A DNA stretch of 6,628 nucleotides from Treponema sp. (GTDB lineage Bacteria; Spirochaetota; Spirochaetia; Treponematales; Breznakiellaceae), in the NCBI GenBank assembly GCA_031283905.1, contig JAITAW010000302.1:1-6628 (forward strand), given 5' to 3'. Below the pieces are notes generated by a model that was not told the DNA's origin, did not search any database, and saw only the letters and a program-made list of their open reading frames with translations. The position numbers were made by a program, and so were the translations under genes. The stretch's first letter is position 1, and every line of letters begins with the position of its first letter. Shown here piece after piece: positions 1-5,292 of this stretch.

Positions 1-1
1 C

Positions 2-148
2 GTCCGTTCCCTTAAAACCCTGCTTGCCGGCACGGACTATATCGCCGCAAAGATTGCGGAGGGTTCGGCGACCGTTGAGGAGTACGCCGGGCAGATAGCC
101 CAACGCCAAGCATGGCGGCGGGAAATCGCCGAACTGGAAACCGCATAA
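2..148 (+). CDS. C-terminal end of a prophage tail-associated protein (partial)
   Basis: An open frame enters from the left edge and ends at TAA (146-148), giving the last 48 residues of a longer protein. The end is helical and charged: LLAGTDYIAAKIAEG, then VEEYAGQIAQRQAWRREIAE. The pattern (A/L)xxTDY.A.K.AEG....EEYA....QRQAWR..I..LE is one I recall from the C-termini of small tail-fibre or tail-region proteins in prophages of Gram-positive and other gut bacteria. The methylase fragment about 180 bases downstream on the same strand supports a late prophage region. The exact role (tail fibre, chaperone or other) cannot be read from this tail. The start lies outside the window. The frame is secure and the phage assignment moderately so. 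Confidence 0.55.
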   Translation, partial: VRSLKTLLAGTDYIAAKIAEGSATVEEYAGQIAQRQAWRREIAELETA

Positions 149-150
149 TT

Positions 151-165
151 TCCGGCGTTGCCGGA
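151..165 (+). other. Short GC-rich hairpin just after the phage tail gene
   Basis: TCCGGC-GTT-GCCGGA forms a perfect 6-bp stem with a 3-base loop, two bases after the stop codon of the tail gene. It is followed by TAAATAAAAC rather than a run of T, so it is not a canonical intrinsic terminator. It may protect the 3' end or belong to the structured segment that follows. Confidence 0.3.
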
Positions 166-183
166 TAAATAAAACGGGCAGAG

Positions 184-303
184 CCACGACAGATTAGACC
201 TGCCGGACAGGTGCTGGTAACACCTTCAACGAAATCGCTGATCCACCCGACCTAGACTAGGTGATCCAAATTTCGGCTGATTCAGTCATAAGGTTTAGTC
301 CGT
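184..303 (+). ncRNA. Candidate structured RNA between phage tail gene and dam
   Basis: No frame is open here, yet several complementary segments nest. GATTAGACC (192-200) pairs with GGTTTAGTC (292-300) over 9 bp with two G-U pairs, and the outer ACG (187-189 area) can extend it with CGT (301-303). Inside are AGGTG/CACCT (209-213 with 221-225, loop CTGGTAA) and CGAAAT/ATTTCG (230-235 with 270-275). The last encloses a small hairpin ACCTA-GAC-TAGGT (250-262). ACCTG (198-202) with CAGGT (208-212) is a competing stem, so switching is possible. The segment ends about 25 bases before the methylase start. It could be a cis-acting leader, a small phage RNA or a DNA-level site. In phage Mu the protein Com controls translation of the adjacent modification gene mom; a comparable role here is only an analogy. 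I know of no named RNA family that it matches with confidence. Confidence 0.4.
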
Positions 304-329
304 AATCATAAAGAGTGTTTTTTATAAAG

Positions 330-713
330 ATGAAGACACCGATTAGTTATTACGGGGGCAAGCAGCAGCTTGCAACAATTATTCTGGGACTTATCCCGGA
401 GCATCGGTTATACTGCGAGCCGTTCTTGGGCGGCGCGGCGGTATTTTTCGCAAAAAAACCATCGGAAGTAGAGGTTGTCAACGACACCAACGGCGAATTG
501 ATAAATTTTTACCGCGTGGTCAGGCGGGAGTTCCCGGCATTGAAAAAAGAGATAGACCTAAGCCTGTATAGCCGTAAACAGCACCGCCACGCGGAAGTGG
601 TGTATAACAACCCCGAACTGTTCGGCAGGGTAAAGCGGGCATGGGCGGTGTGGATGCTTGCCAACGCTTCTTACGGGCGCAAACTGAACGGCGACTACAA
701 CCTTTGCTGTTGA
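330..713 (+). pseudogene. dam: D12-class DNA adenine (N6) methyltransferase, truncated
   Basis: This is the N-terminal half of a Dam-like, D12-class adenine methyltransferase, which moves a methyl group from S-adenosylmethionine to adenine N6. From the ATG at 330, motif X is YYGGK (residues 7-11), motif I is EPFLGGAAVFF (30-40, cofactor binding) and motif II is VNDTNGELINFYRVV (50-64). The helix WMLANASYGRKLNG matches the region that leads into the target-recognition part. The frame ends at TGA (711-713) after 127 residues, while family members usually run to roughly 260-290. The catalytic motif IV (DPPY) is missing and no downstream frame supplies it. Dropping one base near 700 only extends the reading to 765, without motif IV. 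A GTG at 315 would add five residues (MFFIK), but the ATG gives the usual family start. The product should be inactive. Replacement by unrelated sequence after about 700 points to a deletion or recombination junction at the prophage edge. Confidence 0.75.
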
Positions 714-858
714 GAAAGCGCCTCAAGCACCTGCTGTTAATTTTCACTTGAGTATCCTCCACTAGGTACTCATTTTCAAGATCAAGCCTTTTTTGCTCTT
801 CCATGTTTTTACTAGGCCTACCGACCGGCCTATCGGGTCTTTGAGTTAGGGATACCAT
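711..858 (-). pseudogene. Possible N-terminal fragment of an unrecognised gene
   Basis: On the minus strand an ATG at 858 opens a frame beginning MVSLTQRPDRPVGRPSKN, then EEQKRLDLENEYLVEDTQVK. It stays open past 711 only by running antisense through the methylase remnant, to a stop at 520. About 49 residues therefore lie in sequence that is not methylase. The basic GRPSK stretch followed by a charged helix suggests a small DNA-binding N-terminus, for example of a transposase or phage protein, but I do not recognise it. There is no clear Shine-Dalgarno sequence upstream. A weak promoter-like pair lies on the minus strand, TTGACC (930-925) and TATTTT (909-904), but its 15-base spacer is short. 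The likeliest reading is the 5' end of a gene cut by the same junction that truncated the methylase. It could also be chance. Confidence 0.22.
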
Positions 859-1116
859 AGCGCCGGACACCCAAAAAGGCAAGCGAAAAATAAATAAAAA
901 TTAAAAATATTTTCTAATGTAAAGGGTCAAAATGAAGCGGGATCAAGATTGCGGAAAGGCAAAATTTTTGTTTTTTGTGCAGGTTTACAGCGGAGGCGAC
1001 TAGCCAAACTATTGTATAAATTATTATATTATATAATTCTATCTGAACGCATATAAACAAAAATATATGCGTCACACGGCGTCCCGTTATGCCAAGCGCC
1101 CGCGTACTCTGCTATT
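859..1116. other. AT-rich stretch without a gene
   Basis: No convincing coding frame is seen on either strand. The stretch is rich in A/T runs and contains a perfect hairpin at 1047-1072. The minus-strand protease gene ends at 1117. The segment 1072-1110 is GC-rich again (CACACGGCGTCCCGTTATGCC), a sharp change next to the AT-rich gene. Confidence 0.5.
1047..1072. repeat. Perfect 9-bp inverted repeat downstream of the protease gene
   Basis: ACGCATATA (1047-1055) and TATATGCGT (1064-1072) are exact reverse complements around the 8-base loop AACAAAAA. The repeat lies 45 bases beyond the stop of the minus-strand protease gene. On that strand the stem is followed by TCAGATAG, so it lacks the T-run of a standard terminator. 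It may still end transcripts, bind a protein, or mark the edge of a transferred segment. Confidence 0.45.
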
Positions 1117-1911
1117 TTATGTTTTTATTATATTTTGTTTTAATTTTTCATGTGTAAATTTTGCAATTATTATTGATAGTATAGCTCCAATGAATAGCAA
1201 TATTTCTACTAGAAACATATTTTTTATGACGCCAACTTGCATTGCCGCTGCCGGTATATCTATTATTGCGTGTAATATTATGGAAAAAGGATACAGCCAT
1301 AATTTATTTTTTTCATAAACGGAATAAAATACTATTATTGATAATGATAATTGTATACATATTGCAAAAATACGTTCAATCCCGCTAGCTAAAAACAGAT
1401 ACGGGGAAGTTGTTAATATTGCCGTTATTTGCGTATTTATTTGTTCAAATACCTCCCCTTGTAATTTGCCGGTTATTGTTTCTATATTTCCGGCATTGAG
1501 AATTATAGCGAGTATCATTGTATTTATCATTGACAAGCCGACAAATAATGCCGCTTCCACTCCGCCATGGCCAATACCATACGCCAATCCTGTTCCAATT
1601 CCATTATATTTTTTCTTTAATATTTTGAAAGAAATAAAACGGGCGGTTTCTTCAAAAATACCAGCCATAAAAATACCGTAAATTATATAGATTAAAGGTT
1701 TTTCTTTCAAAGTGAATTTTTTAAATACAATTGAATGTATAGACCTTTCAAATATTAATGCAAAAAGAATAAATCCGGCAATTCCCATTATCATTGGGAT
1801 AATTTTTGCGTTATATTTTTTATAAAGAATGATAAATAAAACAATAGGAAGACCTATTGAAATGATTGCCGATATTGCCATACAAATAATTGAAAATATT
1901 GAAACCTGCAT
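1117..1911 (-). CDS. YhfC-family (CPBP/ABI-like) intramembrane protease
   Basis: This 264-residue polytopic membrane protein matches the YhfC family of predicted glutamate-type intramembrane proteases, related to CPBP/ABI/Rce1 enzymes. The signature residues are present: GIFEETAR (84-91; E87, E88, R91), GIGHGGVE (112-119; H115, E119) and HAIID (214-218). They lie in or beside hydrophobic segments at about 4-30, 36-56, 73-90, 104-140, 183-200, 204-224 and 230-252. The likely site of action is the cytoplasmic membrane, cutting or binding a membrane substrate that is not known; relatives have been linked to bacteriocin self-immunity. The ATG at 1911 is well supported by GGAGG seven bases upstream. 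The length is normal and the frame intact. The gene is strikingly AT-rich (I-, K- and N-rich) while both neighbours are GC-rich, which suggests horizontal acquisition. No bacteriocin precursor or transporter gene accompanies it. Family assignment is confident; function is inferred. Confidence 0.85.
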   Translation of the reverse strand: MQVSIFSIICMAISAIISIGLPIVLFIILYKKYNAKIIPMIMGIAGFILFALIFERSIHSIVFKKFTLKEKPLIYIIYGIFMAGIFEETARFISFKILKKKYNGIGTGLAYGIGHGGVEAALFVGLSMINTMILAIILNAGNIETITGKLQGEVFEQINTQITAILTTSPYLFLASGIERIFAICIQLSLSIIVFYSVYEKNKLWLYPFSIILHAIIDIPAAAMQVGVIKNMFLVEILLFIGAILSIIIAKFTHEKLKQNIIKT

Positions 1912-1912
1912 T

Positions 1913-2050
1913 TTACAACCTCCAAGTCATTACGCGCAAAATCCGATTTAATACCCCGCCGGACGACCTGCGGTTCGCGTTTGCCGCGCTAAAGTCTGGC
2001 GGCGCGTTCCGTCTTTTGTACGCATAGCCCCGAAGCCTCCCAAAAGACAT
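1913..2050 (-). CDS. Possible 45-residue ORF directly upstream of the protease gene
   Basis: An uninterrupted frame runs from ATG at 2050 to TAA at 1915-1913, one base before the protease ATG. It begins MSFGRLRGYAYKRRNAPPDF, ends GGVLNRILRVMTWRL and is strongly basic. Its base composition is GC-rich, unlike the protease gene. There is no Shine-Dalgarno sequence before its ATG (the preceding bases are AGCCGTCTATT), so independent translation is doubtful. Its close position would allow coupling or a leader-peptide role. It may equally be a boundary or repeat sequence that happens to be open. I recognise no domain. Confidence that it is a real gene is low. Confidence 0.25.
   Translation of the reverse strand: MSFGRLRGYAYKRRNAPPDFSAANANRRSSGGVLNRILRVMTWRL
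1919..1923 (-). promoter_or_regulatory. Ribosome binding site of the protease gene
   Basis: GGAGG (TTGGAGG in full) is seven bases upstream of the ATG at 1911, an ideal spacing that fixes the start. It lies within the last codons of the 45-codon frame at 1913-2050, so translation of the two could be coupled. Confidence 0.7.
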
Positions 2051-2081
2051 AATAGACGGCTAAAATTAATACACGCCTTAG

Positions 2082-2115
2082 CAAAGCCGACGCATGGCGC
2101 GACAGACCGGCTTTG
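2082..2115 (-). terminator. Inverted repeat after the kinase gene, possible weak terminator
   Basis: CAAAGCCG (2082-2089) and CGGCTTTG (2108-2115) are exact reverse complements around an 18-base loop, 25 bases past the kinase stop. On the minus strand the stem is followed by CTAAGGCGTGTATTAATTTT, which has only a late, short T-run. It may terminate kinase transcripts partially or leave read-through into the downstream genes. Confidence 0.35.
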
Positions 2116-2139
2116 GCAGAGGATGCCCTCACAAGACGC

Positions 2140-4875
2140 TCAGACTTTGTCCGGCGTTTCTTCTCGCGCGACAGGCAGATATTTGCGCATCATCTCCAGA
2201 ACATCGGAGATGTTCAGCGGTTTGCCTATATGGTCGTTCATGCCTGCGGCAACGCACCTCTCCACGTCCTCTCGAAACACGTTCGCCGTCATCGCCACTA
2301 TCGGTATTTCCCGCGCCTTCGGCGTCCCAAGCCCTCGAATCCGTCTCGTCGCCTCAAACCCGTCCATCCCGGGCATTTGCACGTCCATGAATATCATCCC
2401 ATACCGCTCCGGCGCGGCGGCGAACATCTTCACAGCCTCCGCGCCGTTTTCCGCGCACTCTATGATCACCCCGGTCGGCTCGAGCAACGTCACCACGATC
2501 TCCCGGTTGATGTCAACGTCCTCCGCAAGAAGCACGCGGATCCCCTTGAACCCGTCGCCCCACAACAGGGGAGTCACTTCCTCCGCGCCTCCCTTGTCCA
2601 TGCACTCGTTGACGCAATCGACTATCGCGGACGGAAACAGCGGCTTCGAGAGAAACGTGTCCACCCCGGCCTCCTTTGCCTCCCCCTCTCTGAAGCTCCA
2701 CTCCATCCCGGATATCATAATCACCACGCTGTTCCCCGCCCCGATCTCTTTTATCCGCCGCGACACCTCTATGCCGTCAAGTCCGGGCATTTTCCAGTCC
2801 ACAAAATACACATCGTACTTCACGCCGCTCTCAAGCCGCTCCAACGCCTCCGCCCCGCTTGACGCCGTGTCGCAGACTACCCCAAACTCCCGCCCGATGT
2901 CCTCGAAATATTCCCGTATCTCAGGCGCGTCATCTATCGCCAGTATCCTCACGTTCTTCCAGTTTACCCCGGGGCTCAGCAGGCTGGCGCTCTTTTCCTC
3001 CGTCCCGCGCCCCAGATCGACCGTAAACAGAAACGTAGACCCGCTCCCAAGAGCGGACTCCACCCATATCCTCCCGCTCATCATCTCCACTATCCGCTTC
3101 GATATGGCAAGCCCAAGCCCCGTGCCGCCATACTTGCGCGATGTGCCGCTCTCCGCCTGTTGAAAGGAGTTAAACAGCTTCGCCATCTGCTCCTCCGAAA
3201 TCCCTATCCCGGAATCCGCCACTTCGAACCTCACCGTACACGCCCCCTCCTCCTCTTTGACCAAATGCGCGTCCAGCCGTATACAACCCTGCTCCGGCGT
3301 GAATTTCACCGCGTTGGAGAGCAGGTTGGCGATCACTTGCGCCAGGCGCTGGTCGTCTCCCACCACCATGCGCGGAATGCGCCTGTCGATATTGACGGAG
3401 AAATTCTGGAACTTCTCCTCCACCCGGAACCCGATGACGCCCACAACTTTGCGCAGCATCTTCTCAAAGTCGAAGTCCACAGGCGACAATTCCAGCTTGT
3501 TCGCCTCTATTTTCGACATGTCAAGAATGTCGTTGATGACCCCGAGCAGGTGCGTGGAGGCGTTCTCTATCTTCCCGAACGCATAGTTCTTCCGCTCAAT
3601 GTCCGGAGACCTTTTGCCTATCAGCGTCATCCCGATGATGGCGTTCATCGGCGTCCTCATCTCGTGCGACATGTTCGACAGAAAGTCGCTCTTGGAGCGT
3701 GAGGCGGACTCGGCCGCCTCCCTCATCCTGCCCGACTCCGCGTACAACTCGCCCATGCGCTGCATCATCGTGTTCAGATGGCGCTCCATCACACCGAACT
3801 CGTCGTCCTCCGACACCTCGATCCGCTTCGAGAATTCGCCTGACGCCGCGACATCCGCGAAGTCGTTCACCTTACGCGCCACGCGCCGCAAGCGCCGCGC
3901 GACCGCCGCGACGCTCACGCTCACCAGCAAAAGCCCTATGATCGGCACCAAGACGATGGGGGCGAATACGCTCCAGTCAAAACCGGCGAACTCATCGCGT
4001 TCAACGAGAATCGTTAGTATCCAGCCGCTCTCAGGCAGCGTCTTGTAATAGGCCAGGTGATCGACCCCGCCCCACTTCAGCGCGGACGAGCCGCCGCCGG
4101 TCTCAAGCGCCAGCTTCCCGAACGCGGCCAGATCCGGATCCGCCTCCCGCAGAACATGGCCTCCGAAGCTCCTTGCGCCGCCGGGGAACGAGATGTACTC
4201 CCCGCTCGCGCTGATGATGAACGCCTTCCCGGTCTCTCCCACCGAGATCGAGGCGGCGATTTCTTGAATGTTGGCGAGCGACATGTCCGCCGTAGCAACC
4301 CCGCGCATATTCTGATTTTCATCGAAAAATGGAACGGTAACCGTAACCATGACAACGGTTGTAAGCGGATCATAGAAAACGTCCGTCCAAACGGATTCGC
4401 CCTTCGATTCACGGCCGACTAGATACCAGTTTGCGTTGTGGTAGTCCACTCCGCTTGCGGATGCGTAATCCTCTTCGTATATGATTTCTCCATCGTTAAT
4501 ATGTACATAAGGTCCAAAGTAACGCCTGTCAGGGTACAATCCGTATGGCTCGAACCAGATTCCGCCGCCCATCGTGTTGGGGTTGGAGCTTATCACGCGC
4601 ATGATGAACCGCTTCATCTCGCCGTTCTCAATGGATTCCATCGTGCAGGTTTCCATATAAATAGCCAGCGTACGCGCAATGTTCGCATGTTTGGTCAACT
4701 CATGTTCAATTTTAAGGCTCGCATACGCGAAGTTTTCATTGATTTTTTCGTTTATCTGCTCCCTGATTTGAGAATTCGCCACCCTCTGCGTAATCAACAT
4801 GAAAAGCAGGGTGGATATTCCTACGATAGGTACAACAGACAGTATAATGCGTGAAGCTATGCCTTTGAATCGCAC
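2140..4875 (-). CDS. Membrane hybrid sensor histidine kinase (dCache-HAMP-HisKA-HATPase-REC-REC)
   Basis: This hybrid two-component kinase senses an extracytoplasmic signal and passes phosphate from histidine to aspartate. From the GTG at 4875 (911 residues), a membrane segment lies at about 10-28 and a Cache-type sensor at about 30-295 (MGGGIWFEPYG, then GVDYHNANWY and GVATADMSL). A second membrane segment lies at 303-326, followed by HAMP at about 327-375. HisKA carries SHEMRTPMNAI, phosphoacceptor H404. The ATPase domain has an N box NLLSNAVKF (517-525), DSGIGI (554-559) and GGTGLGL (583-589). REC1 (about 642-758) has acidic pair D648/D649, phospho-acceptor D693 and K744. REC2 (about 779-898) has E785/D786, D831, T863 and K885. 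All catalytic residues are present, so it should be active. There is no HPt domain, so a separate phosphotransfer partner is likely. A GTG at 4890 would add five residues, but GGAGG lies inside that extension at the right distance for 4875. The ligand is unknown. Confidence 0.93.
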   Translation of the reverse strand: MRFKGIASRIILSVVPIVGISTLLFMLITQRVANSQIREQINEKINENFAYASLKIEHELTKHANIARTLAIYMETCTMESIENGEMKRFIMRVISSNPNTMGGGIWFEPYGLYPDRRYFGPYVHINDGEIIYEEDYASASGVDYHNANWYLVGRESKGESVWTDVFYDPLTTVVMVTVTVPFFDENQNMRGVATADMSLANIQEIAASISVGETGKAFIISASGEYISFPGGARSFGGHVLREADPDLAAFGKLALETGGGSSALKWGGVDHLAYYKTLPESGWILTILVERDEFAGFDWSVFAPIVLVPIIGLLLVSVSVAAVARRLRRVARKVNDFADVAASGEFSKRIEVSEDDEFGVMERHLNTMMQRMGELYAESGRMREAAESASRSKSDFLSNMSHEMRTPMNAIIGMTLIGKRSPDIERKNYAFGKIENASTHLLGVINDILDMSKIEANKLELSPVDFDFEKMLRKVVGVIGFRVEEKFQNFSVNIDRRIPRMVVGDDQRLAQVIANLLSNAVKFTPEQGCIRLDAHLVKEEEGACTVRFEVADSGIGISEEQMAKLFNSFQQAESGTSRKYGGTGLGLAISKRIVEMMSGRIWVESALGSGSTFLFTVDLGRGTEEKSASLLSPGVNWKNVRILAIDDAPEIREYFEDIGREFGVVCDTASSGAEALERLESGVKYDVYFVDWKMPGLDGIEVSRRIKEIGAGNSVVIMISGMEWSFREGEAKEAGVDTFLSKPLFPSAIVDCVNECMDKGGAEEVTPLLWGDGFKGIRVLLAEDVDINREIVVTLLEPTGVIIECAENGAEAVKMFAAAPERYGMIFMDVQMPGMDGFEATRRIRGLGTPKAREIPIVAMTANVFREDVERCVAAGMNDHIGKPLNISDVLEMMRKYLPVAREETPDKV

Positions 4876-4883
4876 TTTTTCAT

Positions 4884-4888
4884 CCTCC
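4884..4888 (-). promoter_or_regulatory. Ribosome binding site deciding the kinase start
   Basis: GGAGG on the minus strand (4888-4884) is eight bases upstream of the in-frame GTG at 4875. An earlier in-frame GTG at 4890 has no such site and would start only a few bases after the predicted transcription start. The ATG at 4883 is out of frame and soon stops. Confidence 0.65.
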
Positions 4889-4901
4889 ACATAAATATAG
4901 A

Positions 4902-4931
4902 AGTATATTCGTAAAGACGCTTGATTTGCAA
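4902..4931 (-). promoter_or_regulatory. Likely sigma-70-type promoter of the kinase gene
   Basis: On the minus strand, TTGCAA (4931-4926) and TATACT (4907-4902) are separated by 18 bases. Transcription would begin near 4895, giving a leader of about 20 bases before the GTG at 4875 that contains the GGAGG. The kinase is therefore probably transcribed separately from the decayed genes upstream. Confidence 0.5.
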
Positions 4932-4979
4932 GGCGTATGGTACCTGATTATCCTCAGAACCGGCCATGTTTGACCTGTT

Positions 4980-5147
4980 TTACGGCCCCCGGGGAGACCC
5001 TTCTTGCCGTTGTTTTCGATCCGCGCCGCAAAATACGCCGTCATCCGCTCTCTCCAAACTCGAGCACGTCCTTCTTCGGCTTCGTGAAAAACGATTTGCG
5101 TAAATCGTCAGGGCTTGCCGGCGGCCTCATGTAGTCGGCGGTTCCCT
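4980..5147 (-). pseudogene. Frameshifted C-terminal remnant of the 6167-6628 protein family
   Basis: On the minus strand one frame reads DYMRPPASPDDLRKSFFTKP, then KKDVLEFGESG, and stops at TGA (5043-5041). The neighbouring frame begins at 5044 and continues MTAYFAARIENNGKKG. A third frame then gives GSPRGP and a stop (4982-4980). Together they restore the C-terminal end I recall for this treponemal family (RRKK..., then SGKTAYF...EN..GKKGPWGP...IP). At least two indels and an upstream in-frame TAG show it is dead. Only about 55 residues survive. The intact-frame relative at the right end of the window lacks exactly the block kept here. No function can be assigned. The assignment rests on pattern memory plus the shared FF..(R/K)(R/P)KK and GPRGP-like ends. 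Confidence 0.55.
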
Positions 5148-5292
5148 AGCGGCCGCATCGGGAGTACCGTTTTATAAATCGGCGTCAGACGCGGTTGCGT
5201 TTACATGTGCGTTACCGGCGCTCAGCGCCTATTTCCTCGAAACTTGTTGCGGAAACAGATGTTGAGGCGGAGGTAAATGAGACTTTTTGTTT
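5148..5292. other. Intergenic spacer with a short GC hairpin
   Basis: No coding frame is supported. GGCGC-TCA-GCGCC (5217-5229) forms a 5-bp stem without a following T-run on either strand. The spacer separates the broken surface gene from the remnant at 4980-5147. Confidence 0.35.

Noticed and set aside
186..303. Group I intron-like core (AGACTAGG with a later TTTAGTCCG, as in P7)
   Set aside because: The pairing potential around P7 resembles group I introns only superficially. The segment is far too short, lacks recognisable P3-P6 elements, and lies between two genes rather than inside one.
1078..1098. Integron attC-like cores (GTTATGC at 1086-1092 and, on the minus strand, near 6160-6154)
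   Set aside because: The heptamers occur without the imperfect dyad and the second core that define an attC site, and no matching copies flank the protease gene.
1067..1681. Plus-strand frames opposite the protease gene
   Set aside because: They are antisense to conserved protease motifs, so they are shadows.
2113..4854. Long plus-strand frames opposite the kinase, up to 346 codons
   Set aside because: They are antisense to a well-supported kinase and arise from its GC-rich codon pattern. None shows a domain or a ribosome binding site.
5091..5108. 7-bp inverted repeat ACGATTT-GCGT-AAATCGT
   Set aside because: It falls inside the coding remnant (DDLRKSFF codons) and has no T-run, so coincidence within former coding sequence is the simpler explanation.
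4937..5134. Plus-strand 65-codon frame starting MVPDYPQNRPC
   Set aside because: It lies opposite the family remnant and kinase upstream region, has no ribosome binding site, and the minus-strand reading explains the sequence better.
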